From IMG/VR virus record IMGVR_UViG_3300030333_004295, positions 20,890-50,005 of that record: a stretch of 29,116 nucleotides of DNA, one strand, 5' to 3'. Numbering within the stretch: position 1 is the stretch's first letter; every line of letters starts with the position of its first letter. This DNA is from a virus. The notes under the pieces are model-generated. The model made no database searches, had not been told where the DNA came from, and worked only from the letters and a program-made list of their open reading frames with translations. A program made the position numbers and the translations under genes. Shown here piece after piece: positions 1 to 6,889 of the stretch.

Positions 1-1
1 G

Positions 2-139
2 TTTAAGACTAAGTTTCTTGGTTACGAAGAAGTTAAAGTACGTGCTAGAAATAAAAAAGGACATTTCGTTAAAGATGATCCTAAAACTAAAAAGAACGAA
101 GCTTACAAAACAACTATAAGAAAAAAGAAAAATGCCTAA
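2..139 (+). CDS. C-terminal fragment of a basic protein of unknown function (5' end outside window)
   Basis: An open frame runs in from the left edge and stops with TAA at 137-139, giving the last 45 residues of a protein. The fragment begins FKTKFLGYEEVKVRARNKK and ends in TTIRKKKNA. It is rich in Lys and Arg, like the two proteins that follow. Its last 8 bases overlap the start of the next gene (ATG at 132), which is typical of translational coupling in this genome. I do not recognise a family, and too little is present to assign a function. The frame and base composition match its neighbours, so it is probably a genuine gene truncated by the window edge. Confidence 0.55.
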   Translation, partial: FKTKFLGYEEVKVRARNKKGHFVKDDPKTKKNEAYKTTIRKKKNA

Positions 140-332
140 AAAGAAAACAACAACTAAAAAGAAAAAATCAACAGTAAACAAAGCAGGTAACTATACTAAA
201 CCTACTATGCGAAAAGCTTTGTTCAAACAAATCAAAGCAGGATCAAAAGGCGGTAAAGCTGGTCAATGGTCTGCACGTAAAGCACAGATGTTAGCTAAAA
301 TGTATAAAGCTAAAGGTGGAGGATACAAGTAA
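132..332 (+). CDS. Small lysine-rich phage protein with GSKGG-x2-GQWSARKAQ motif
   Basis: This is a 66-residue protein with a lysine cluster at residues 3-13 and a conserved-looking C-terminal half: KAGSKGGKAGQWSARKAQ followed by an Ala/Lys helix and a GGGYK end. From memory, this GQWSARKAQ block recurs in small proteins of marine phages and some large viruses, but its biochemical role is not established to my knowledge. The strong positive charge suggests nucleic-acid binding, which is inference. The ATG overlaps the previous stop by 8 bases, and its own stop shares an A with the next ATG (TAATG at 330-334), so it sits in a coupled run leading to the terminase genes. Confidence 0.8.
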   Translation: MPKKKTTTKKKKSTVNKAGNYTKPTMRKALFKQIKAGSKGGKAGQWSARKAQMLAKMYKAKGGGYK

Positions 333-595
333 TGGCGCTTAAAAAATCACAAAGGTCTTTAAAGAAATGGACTAAACAAAAATGGAGAACTCCTAGCGGT
401 AAAAAATCTTCTGAAACTGGAGAAGTGTATGCTCCTGCAGCAAAAATTAAAAAACTTAAATCAACTGCAGCAGGTCGTAAAAAATTAGCAGCAGCAAACA
501 GAAAAAAAAGAGCAGCCACTAAAAAAGGAAAGCAACACGCTAAACACGGACTACATAGTAAAAAAAAGAAAAGAACAACTAAGAAAAAGAAATGA
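332..595 (+). CDS. Small, extremely basic protein, possible DNA-binding/condensing
   Basis: This is an 87-residue protein, about one third Lys plus Arg. It starts MALKKSQRSLKKWTKQKWRT, has a middle segment (GEVYAPAAKIKKLKS) and ends in a long lysine tail (KKKKRTTKKKK). The LKKWTKQKWRT motif recurs, as far as I recall, in short phage proteins of unknown function. The charge pattern resembles histone-like or nucleic-acid-condensing peptides, so DNA binding near the packaging motor is a reasonable inference but unproven. It is coupled upstream by TAATG and downstream by ATGA (next ATG at 592, stop 593-595). A long minus-strand frame opposite it is only a consequence of the AAA/AAG-rich sequence. 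Confidence 0.8.
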   Translation: MALKKSQRSLKKWTKQKWRTPSGKKSSETGEVYAPAAKIKKLKSTAAGRKKLAAANRKKRAATKKGKQHAKHGLHSKKKKRTTKKKK

Positions 596-921
596 CAAAA
601 ATTTGGCGCAAAAACGAATGGGAACAGACAGGGCATAGTTTATTGAATAAAAATAATATCAACTTAAAACGTAGAACAAGCTCCACTGTTCCTTTCGGAT
701 ACAGTTTATCCGAAGACAAAGAACATTTAACTCCTATTCAAGAACAGCTTGAAGCATTAAAGGCCGTTGAAGAAATGGTTGTAAATGAAGGGCTGTCTTT
801 ACGAGATGGCTGTTATTTGTTAGAAAACAATACAGGAAGATCAATCAGTCCTGCAGGCCTTAAAAAAATCATAGATAAAAAATATGGAACAAGACAAGAA
901 AGATTGGGAATTATATCCTGA
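592..921 (+). CDS. Small DNA-binding protein with recombinase-domain-like fold; candidate small terminase subunit
   Basis: A 109-residue protein. Residues 27-96 (RRTSSTVPFGYSLSEDKEHL, then LEALKAVEEMVVNEGLSLRD and GRSISPAGLKKI) resemble the DNA-binding 'recombinase' domain that follows the catalytic domain in large serine recombinases: PFGY, a helix, (G)LSLR, then a helix-turn-helix. No catalytic serine domain is present and the protein is too short to be a recombinase. Lying directly before, and overlapping by 38 bases, the large terminase, it is in the usual place for a small terminase subunit, which recognises the phage DNA for packaging. The role is inferred from position and DNA-binding likeness. 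It starts at ATG 592, overlapping the previous stop (ATGA). Confidence 0.6.
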   Translation: MTKIWRKNEWEQTGHSLLNKNNINLKRRTSSTVPFGYSLSEDKEHLTPIQEQLEALKAVEEMVVNEGLSLRDGCYLLENNTGRSISPAGLKKIIDKKYGTRQERLGIIS

Positions 922-2587
922 AAACTATCAAACTGAAAAAGACGGTGTTACATTTAAATTAAAAAAAGACGGAACACCTAAAAAGAAAGCAGGTAGACCA
1001 AAAGGATCTAAAAGTAATTATCATTATCACTCTAAAACAAAAGCAAAAATAAATGCTAGAAGAGCAGTAAACAACAAGAAAAAAAGAATAAAAAAATTAC
1101 AAACTCAAATATCGAATCAAAAACAAAGTTTAAAAAAACAAACAAAAGTTTTAAATAAACTTGATAATAAAACAAATAATCAAGTTGTATTAGACACAGA
1201 AATAGAACAGCTTACTCCAAGCGTACAACAAGAAATAAAAGAAAACAAAGAGGAAAATGTAGTCTTTCATCCGAATGAAGGACCACAAACAGATTTCCTT
1301 GCAGCAGGTGAAAAAGATGTGCTATATGGTGGAGCAGCAGGAGGCGGTAAGTCTTATGCTATGTTAGTTGATCCTTTAAGATATGCACATAAAGCTGCTC
1401 ATCGTGCTTTAATATTAAGAAGGTCTATGCCTGAACTACGTGAGCTAATAGACAAGTCTCGTGAATTATATCCGCAAGCTTTTCCAGGATGTAAGTTTCG
1501 TGAAGTCGAGAAGTTATGGAACTTTCCAAGCGGTGCAAAAATAGAGTTTGGATTCTTAGAACGAGATGCAGATGTTTATCGTTATCAAGGCCAAGCATAT
1601 AGTTGGATAGGTTTTGATGAGATTACTCACCTTCCGACTGAGTTTGGTTGGAACTATCTGGCTTCAAGGTTAAGAACAACAGATCCTGAAATAGAACCTT
1701 ATTTAAGATGTACTGCCAATCCTGGTGGTGTAGGCGCAAATTGGGTTAAAAAGCGCTACATTGAACCATCAGAAACAAACGAAAGCTTTGTAGGTTCAGA
1801 TGGTTTGACAAGAAAGTTTATTCCTGCAAAGTTAGATGATAATCCTTATCTAGCTAAAGACGGAAGATACGAGCAAATGCTTAAAGCTCTTCCTCCCATA
1901 CAACGAAGACAACTGTTGGAAGGTAATTGGGATGTTGCTGAAGGTGCTGCCTTTGTTGAGTTTGATCCAACAGTCCATGTTATTGAGCCTTTCTTTCTTC
2001 CTGTTACTTGGGAAAGGGTAAAAGGTATTGATTATGGTTACTCTTCAGAAAGCTGTTGTCTATGGGGAGCAATAGATAGAAGTGATGGAACTTTAATAAT
2101 TTACAGAGAATTATACAAAAAAAACTTGACAGGACTCGATTTAGGTCGTATAATAACTGAAATGGAAGTAGAAGATCCGTTTTCAGTACAAGGAGTACTA
2201 GATACGGCAGCTTGGGCTAGAACAGGAACAACTGGTCCTACTGTTGGAGAAACACTTCAACAACTTGGTCACAAGCTAAGAAGAGCAGATAAAAATAGAA
2301 TACAAGGTAAAATTCAAATTCATGAATATTTGAAAGTTCAGAATAGTGGGAGCCGACCTAAATTACAAATTTTTAACACTTGTCCTAACTTGATTCGAGA
2401 ACTACAAAGTATTCCTTTGAGTAAGACTAAACCTGAAGACGTAGATACGAATGCATCAGATCATGCATACGATGCGCTACGTTATTTAATTATGAGCAGA
2501 CCAAGAATCAACGATCCTTTACAGCGCATAAGAGAACTAAAAAAAGAATCTATATACAATCCAATAGATCCAGATTTCGGATATTAA
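884..2587 (+). CDS. terL: Terminase large subunit (packaging ATPase/nuclease)
   Basis: This is the motor ATPase and nuclease that pumps DNA into the prohead and cuts it. The ATPase motifs are visible: Walker A GGAAGGGKS at residues 149-157 (Lys156), Walker B WIGFDE at 241-246 (Asp245, Glu246), and a TANPGG coupling motif at 277-282. The nuclease-domain acids are Asp383 in GIDYGY, Asp440 in VLDTAAW, and Asp527/Asp530 in SDHAYDALRY. The 567-residue length is slightly long because residues 1-130 form an unusual basic, Lys-rich extension. It contains AGRPKGSK (36-43), which resembles an AT-hook, and a predicted coiled segment at about 65-95. The start overlaps the previous gene by 38 bases and has no clear ribosome site, so coupling is likely; no later in-frame ATG precedes the ATPase core. 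Confidence 0.95.
   Translation: MEQDKKDWELYPENYQTEKDGVTFKLKKDGTPKKKAGRPKGSKSNYHYHSKTKAKINARRAVNNKKKRIKKLQTQISNQKQSLKKQTKVLNKLDNKTNNQVVLDTEIEQLTPSVQQEIKENKEENVVFHPNEGPQTDFLAAGEKDVLYGGAAGGGKSYAMLVDPLRYAHKAAHRALILRRSMPELRELIDKSRELYPQAFPGCKFREVEKLWNFPSGAKIEFGFLERDADVYRYQGQAYSWIGFDEITHLPTEFGWNYLASRLRTTDPEIEPYLRCTANPGGVGANWVKKRYIEPSETNESFVGSDGLTRKFIPAKLDDNPYLAKDGRYEQMLKALPPIQRRQLLEGNWDVAEGAAFVEFDPTVHVIEPFFLPVTWERVKGIDYGYSSESCCLWGAIDRSDGTLIIYRELYKKNLTGLDLGRIITEMEVEDPFSVQGVLDTAAWARTGTTGPTVGETLQQLGHKLRRADKNRIQGKIQIHEYLKVQNSGSRPKLQIFNTCPNLIRELQSIPLSKTKPEDVDTNASDHAYDALRYLIMSRPRINDPLQRIRELKKESIYNPIDPDFGY
2126..2154 (+). promoter_or_regulatory. Perfect consensus sigma-70 promoter inside terL
   Basis: TTGACA (2126-2131) is followed by a 17-base spacer and TATAAT (2149-2154), a 12/12 match at ideal spacing. 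Transcription would start at about 2161 and read the end of terL, then portal and the head genes. It lies within codons for NLTGLDLGRIIT of terminase, so it could be a coincidence. However, a full match is rare even in AT-rich DNA, and a second one occurs at 27826. Confidence 0.55.
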
Positions 2588-2590
2588 AAT

Positions 2591-4777
2591 ATGGCAGAAA
2601 ACGATAATACATTTATAGACAACGCAGATAATGTCTTTTTTGGAGATATTGAAGGCGAACAAGGTAAAGCTCTTTTACTTGAAGAAGATCAAAAATTAAA
2701 CTTAGTAGGAATTATACAAGATCGTTTTTCAGATGCAGAAACTGCAAGAATTTCTCATGAAAGCAGGTGGCTAACAGCTTATAGAAATTACAGAGGTTTA
2801 TACGATAAAAAAATAAGATTTAGAGAATCAGAAAAGTCTAAAGTATTTGTAAAGATTACAAAAACAAAAGTTTTAGCAGCTTTTGGACAGTTAGTTGAAG
2901 TAATTTTTGGAGCAAATAAATTTCCTATTGGAGTTAAAGAAACAAAAATGCCAGAAGGAATAGCAGAGTTTGCACATTTAGACACTCAAAATCCAACTCC
3001 AGGAATAGAAACAAGCATTGCACAAGAAGAAGATACGATTGAAAGTCCTTTTGATGTCGGATATGAAGGAGACGGAAAAACTTTAAAACCAGGAGCTACT
3101 TTTAACTCTGGTAAATTTTTAGAAGAAGAAGCAGCAGATGTTTTAGTTGAAGGAAGTAGTCCTCTTCCTGATCAAATAGAAATTAAACCTGCTCAAAGAG
3201 CTTCTAGAAGAATGGAAAAATTAATCCATGATCAGATAGAAGAGTCAAAAGGATCTTCAGAAATAAGAAATGCTTTATTAGAAGCTGCTCTATTAGGAAC
3301 AGGAATTGTTAAAGGACCATTTAATTTTAATAAAACTCTTAGTCGTTGGGATGAAGGAGAAGATGGAGAAAGGACTTACGCTCCTGTAGATGTTAGAGTA
3401 CCTAGAATAGAATTTGTAAGTGTTTGGGATTTCTTTCCTGATCCTTCAGCAACAAACATAGAAGAATGTGAATATGTTCTTCATAGACACAAATTAAACA
3501 AAAGTCAGCTTCGTGCTTTGCGCAAAATGCCTTATTTTGATAAAGACGCTATCAGAGAAGCACTTATGTTAGGCGCTAACTATGAAGACAAGTATTACGA
3601 TACTCAACTTCGTGATGATGAACAAGACAAATCATACGGATCAGATAAATATGAGGTTCTTGAGTATTGGGGAATAATGGATGCCGAGTATATGCGAGAA
3701 GCAGGTGTCGATGTTCCTGACAGCATAGATGATTTAGACGAAGTACAAATTAATGCTTGGGTTTGTAATGGTCAACTTCTTAGGGTTGTAATTAATCCTT
3801 TTACACCACACAGACTTCCGTATCATGCTTTTCCTTTTGAAAGAAATCCTTATAGTTTCTTTGGTATTGGTGTAGCAGAAAATATGGATGATGCTCAACA
3901 GATTATGAATGGCCATGCTCGTATGGCAATTGACAATCTAGCTTTAGCAGGATCTTTGGTGTTTGATGTAGACGAATCAGCACTTGTAGGCGGTCAGTCA
4001 ATGGAAATATATCCTGGAAAAATATTCCGCAGACAAGCAGGAATGCCAGGACAAGCAGTACACGGTTTAAAATTTCCTAATACATCAACAGAAAACATGA
4101 TGATGTTTGACAAATTTAGACAGTTGGCAGATGAGCAGACAGGTATTCCTAGTTATTCACACGGACAAACAGGAGTGCAAAGTATGACAAGAACTGCTTC
4201 TGGTATGTCAATGCTACTAGGTGCAGCTAGTCTAAACATTAAAACAGTTGTAAAGAATTTAGATGATTTCTTATTAAAACCTTTAGGTGAAGCATACTTT
4301 CAATGGAATATGCAATTTATGGAAGGTAAATTAGGAATCGAAGGAGATTTAGAAGTTAATGCTATGGGAACAAATAGCTTGATGCAAAAAGAAGTAAGAA
4401 GCCAAAGGTTGACAATGTTCTTACAAACTGCACAAAGCCCTGCTGTTGCACCATTTGTTAAGATTTCTAAATTAGTAAGTGAACTAGCCTATAGTTTGGA
4501 TCTTGATCCTGAAGAAATACTCAATGATCCAGAGGAAGCAGCTATTATGGCACAAATTATAGGAATGCAAAATGTTGGACAAAACACTGGCAACGAAACT
4601 GCTGCCGTTGGTGAACAACCGAATCCTATGGGAAGCCCTGCTGGAACACCTCAACAACCGCAAGACGTTGGAGTTACAGGCACTGGTGGTGGCAACATCG
4701 GAATTGGAAATGTACCGCAGTCAGGGGAAGATCAATTCTCTGGCACAATTAGAGCAGTTGAAGGAACAAGTGGCTGA
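2591..4777 (+). CDS. Portal protein (head-tail connector)
   Basis: This is the 728-residue portal subunit that forms the dodecameric ring at one capsid vertex, through which DNA enters and leaves. Recognisable stretches are WLTAYRNYRGLYDKKIRFRE near residue 60, the central FERNPYSFFGIGVAENMDDA, and QQIMNGHARMAIDNLALAG. These are typical of the long (about 700 residue) podovirus-type portals. The length is close to the P22 portal and much longer than T7 gp8. Residues 675-728 are a Gly/Pro/Asn-rich low-complexity tail. It begins 3 bases after the terL stop without a clear ribosome site. A second open frame (+1) overlaps the last 200 bases. Confidence 0.9.
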   Translation: MAENDNTFIDNADNVFFGDIEGEQGKALLLEEDQKLNLVGIIQDRFSDAETARISHESRWLTAYRNYRGLYDKKIRFRESEKSKVFVKITKTKVLAAFGQLVEVIFGANKFPIGVKETKMPEGIAEFAHLDTQNPTPGIETSIAQEEDTIESPFDVGYEGDGKTLKPGATFNSGKFLEEEAADVLVEGSSPLPDQIEIKPAQRASRRMEKLIHDQIEESKGSSEIRNALLEAALLGTGIVKGPFNFNKTLSRWDEGEDGERTYAPVDVRVPRIEFVSVWDFFPDPSATNIEECEYVLHRHKLNKSQLRALRKMPYFDKDAIREALMLGANYEDKYYDTQLRDDEQDKSYGSDKYEVLEYWGIMDAEYMREAGVDVPDSIDDLDEVQINAWVCNGQLLRVVINPFTPHRLPYHAFPFERNPYSFFGIGVAENMDDAQQIMNGHARMAIDNLALAGSLVFDVDESALVGGQSMEIYPGKIFRRQAGMPGQAVHGLKFPNTSTENMMMFDKFRQLADEQTGIPSYSHGQTGVQSMTRTASGMSMLLGAASLNIKTVVKNLDDFLLKPLGEAYFQWNMQFMEGKLGIEGDLEVNAMGTNSLMQKEVRSQRLTMFLQTAQSPAVAPFVKISKLVSELAYSLDLDPEEILNDPEEAAIMAQIIGMQNVGQNTGNETAAVGEQPNPMGSPAGTPQQPQDVGVTGTGGGNIGIGNVPQSGEDQFSGTIRAVEGTSG

Positions 4778-4808
4778 AGCTACAAGTAGAAAAGAAGAGG
4801 AGAAATAA
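4572..4808 (+). CDS. Possible small protein in the +1 frame overlapping the portal 3' end (uncertain)
   Basis: A frame shifted +1 from portal stays open from ATG 4572 to TAA 4806-4808, coding up to 78 residues. Its natural-looking part is the end: LAQLEQLKEQVAEATSRKEE, an acidic/basic amphipathic coiled coil. An internal ATG at 4710 would give 32 residues. The portal stop at 4775-4777 lies inside it, and its 3' end contains the AGAGGAG ribosome site (about 4795-4801) of the next gene. It could be a real small overlapping gene, an extension of portal reached by +1 frameshifting, or chance. The portal frame itself reads as ordinary Gly-rich tail, so I rate the overlapping gene as possible only. 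Confidence 0.25.
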   Translation: MLDKTLATKLLPLVNNRILWEALLEHLNNRKTLELQALVVATSELEMYRSQGKINSLAQLEQLKEQVAEATSRKEEEK

Positions 4809-5801
4809 ATGGCTACAGGAATAAAAAGCATTATAAGTAATATGCTTCCTAGCTTGTATAAAAACGTAGGTAAAACAGAAGCAAAAAATCCTTTAGATTT
4901 TGGATACGATCCTTCTTTTATGTATCAGCCTAGAATTAAAAAAGCAACAGGAAAAGAAGTTATTGAAGGACAATTACAACCTAGAACCGAAGACGGATAT
5001 ACACAATATGAGCTAGAACTAGGAGAAAACGTAGATAAAAGTTTAAAAAACTATATTGGCGCTCCACAAGACATGATAGACAATGCTATTACTCAGATTT
5101 ACAAAAACGCTTCAAGAACTGGTTCTTTTGCTGAACAGTTTACTGAAGAAGATGTTAGAAACAGATTTAATCAGTTAGCAGAAGAGGCACAAAGACAACA
5201 AAAACAAGAAGGCGGTGAAGTAGAAGATCAGATGGGCGATCTTATGATGATGGAAGAACAAGAAGAAATGCCAATGCAAGAAGAGCCTATGCCTGAAATG
5301 TTGCCTGATGAAGAAATGGAAGAAGATTATATGGACTTTGTGATAAATGAATCACTAAGTCAAGAAGAAGAAGATTATTTATTTGAAAAACTTAACGAAG
5401 ATGAGATGTTAAGTGTAATTTTTGATAAAGTAATTGAAACAGCTTCAGAATTTTCAGGTGCTGGCCCTGTTGAAGGACCAGGATCTGGAGTATCAGATTC
5501 GATACCTGCAAGGTTATCGGATGGAGAGTTCGTTATGACTTCTAAAGCAGCTAACCAAATTGGTCCTGAGAACCTACAAGGTTTGATGGAAGTAGCCGAA
5601 ATGGAAGCTGATGAAGAAATGAGACGAACAATGCAGGTTGGTGGATATGTAAACGTAGAGGAAGAAGAAGACGAAGAAATAGTTCGTTCTGTTCAGCCTA
5701 AAGAACGACAAGGTAGTTTAATGCCTAAGTCTTTAGCTGATAAAAAAGTGAGCGAATCTATGATTGCTTTGAATCCTCGTAATTCACTATTCGTCTCCTA
5801 A
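4809..5801 (+). CDS. Acidic virion-associated protein with DSIPARLSDGEFV motif
   Basis: A 330-residue protein of unknown precise function lying between portal and scaffold. Residues 140-180 are extremely acidic and Met-rich (repeated MEEQEEMP-type runs). Residues 223-241 read GPGSGVSDSIPARLSDGEF, followed by VMTSKAANQIG. This motif is shared, as I recall, by many marine phage virion or tail-associated proteins that carry it as a module. The C-terminus has another acidic run (about 285-292) and a basic end. The AGAGGAG ribosome site at 4795-4801 is strong. The neighbours suggest a minor head or assembly component; a protein that protects or assists scaffold assembly is an alternative. The function is not proven. 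Confidence 0.7.
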   Translation: MATGIKSIISNMLPSLYKNVGKTEAKNPLDFGYDPSFMYQPRIKKATGKEVIEGQLQPRTEDGYTQYELELGENVDKSLKNYIGAPQDMIDNAITQIYKNASRTGSFAEQFTEEDVRNRFNQLAEEAQRQQKQEGGEVEDQMGDLMMMEEQEEMPMQEEPMPEMLPDEEMEEDYMDFVINESLSQEEEDYLFEKLNEDEMLSVIFDKVIETASEFSGAGPVEGPGSGVSDSIPARLSDGEFVMTSKAANQIGPENLQGLMEVAEMEADEEMRRTMQVGGYVNVEEEEDEEIVRSVQPKERQGSLMPKSLADKKVSESMIALNPRNSLFVS

Positions 5802-5959
5802 TTAACCGTAGAGCCACCTGTCCTAGTCAGACAGCCCTCTACATTTTAAAAAAGTAAAATACCTTTTGATGCCACCTTACTTGGGAAAGCACTTATAAAG
5901 AAGACGTTCTTGGAATAAGCCACCTTCGGTAGAGTAAGCACAAAGGAAGGAGAGTAAAA
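5802..5959 (+). promoter_or_regulatory. Structured untranslated leader before the scaffold gene
   Basis: This is the longest non-coding gap between structural genes (158 bases) and is less AT-rich than its surroundings. It holds a two-part hairpin: GTAGAG (5808-5813) with CTCTAC (5837-5842), and inside it CTGTC (5818-5822) with GACAG (5830-5834). GCCACCT occurs three times (5813, 5871, 5919), and GTAGAG recurs at 5929. A small AAGAA/TTCTT hairpin lies at 5898-5911. It ends in a strong AAGGAAGGAG ribosome site. No T-run follows the main hairpin, so it is not a classic terminator. A promoter for a phage polymerase, an RNA processing site or a translation control element are all possible. Confidence 0.45.
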
Positions 5960-6856
5960 ATGACTGAAAATGAAAATGTAGCTTCTACAGAAGAAGCACA
6001 AAATGAACCAGTACCTAATCCGTACAACATGAGAAAATCATGGCATACGGAAGATGTTATGCCTAAAGCAGGTTTATCTGCTGACAGTTTATTTGTTGAA
6101 CCTAGAGAAACTAAAAAAGTTGAAGAAGGTGATCAACAAGTAGAAGAACAACCAGTAGAAAAAACTAAACCTTATTCACAGCCTAACTATAAAAAAAGGT
6201 ACGATGACTTGAAAAAGCATTACGATAGTAAGCTTAATGAGTTTAGAAGCAGAGAGCAAGAACTTATTCAAGAAGCAACCGCTTCACGACCTGAGTACAA
6301 AGCTCCAAAAACTGTCGAAGAACTTGAACAATTTAAAGCACAATATCCTGATGTTTATGATGTGGTTGAAACTGTTTCACACTTACAAAGTGAAGCCAAA
6401 GTTGAAGAATTAAATTCTAAGATTGCAGCTTTACAAGAAAGAGAAGCAGCAGCCCTAAGAAGAGAAGCAGAGTCAGAGCTTTATAATAAGCATCCTGATT
6501 TTTCAGAACTTCGAGATAGTGATGAATTTCACAATTGGGCCAAGACTCAACCAGAAGATATTCAAGCATGGGTTTATAATAATCCTAACAATGTTAGTTT
6601 AGCAAGTCGAGCAATTGATTTATTTAAACAGGACATGGGATTAGCTTCTAATGAGAAAACACAGACTCAAAAGAAGTCTAAGAGTTCAAGCTCAACGGCT
6701 GCGGACATGGTATCTACAAAGACTACAACGATAGATGCTACAGCAGAACCGAAAATTTGGACTCAAGAGGAGATCGCAGCACTACCTATGGATGAGTTTG
6801 ATCGGCTCGAAGCAGAGATCGATAAAGCTCTTGAAGAAGGTAGGGTTCGTGGTTAA
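5960..6856 (+). CDS. Capsid scaffolding protein
   Basis: This is a 298-residue, highly charged protein directly before the major capsid gene, the usual scaffold position. The length is close to the scaffolds of P22 (303) and T7 (307). The N-terminal 90 residues are acidic and Pro/Gln-rich (disordered). Residues 80-175 contain long helical coiled-coil stretches (KKRYDDLKKHYDSKLNEF; EELNSKIAALQEREAAALRR). Then comes a globular-looking HPDFSELRDSDEFHNWAK motif. A Ser/Thr/Lys linker and a charged C-terminal helix (FDRLEAEIDKALEEGRVRG) follow, as expected for a coat-binding end. A strong AAGGAAGGAG ribosome site precedes ATG 5960. No protease motif is visible. Confidence 0.85.
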   Translation: MTENENVASTEEAQNEPVPNPYNMRKSWHTEDVMPKAGLSADSLFVEPRETKKVEEGDQQVEEQPVEKTKPYSQPNYKKRYDDLKKHYDSKLNEFRSREQELIQEATASRPEYKAPKTVEELEQFKAQYPDVYDVVETVSHLQSEAKVEELNSKIAALQEREAAALRREAESELYNKHPDFSELRDSDEFHNWAKTQPEDIQAWVYNNPNNVSLASRAIDLFKQDMGLASNEKTQTQKKSKSSSSTAADMVSTKTTTIDATAEPKIWTQEEIAALPMDEFDRLEAEIDKALEEGRVRG

Positions 6857-6889
6857 AGTATAACTATTAACATTTAAAGGTGACTTAAA

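Noticed and set aside
310-636. 108-residue minus-strand frame rich in Phe, Leu and Cys
   Set aside because: It is the reverse of AAA/AAG-rich coding sequence of two basic proteins; its Phe/Leu content is explained by that, and all other genes are on the + strand.
5808-5842. Hairpin as an intrinsic terminator
   Set aside because: The stem is interrupted and followed by ATTTTAAAAAAG rather than a T-run; scaffold and coat lie directly downstream.
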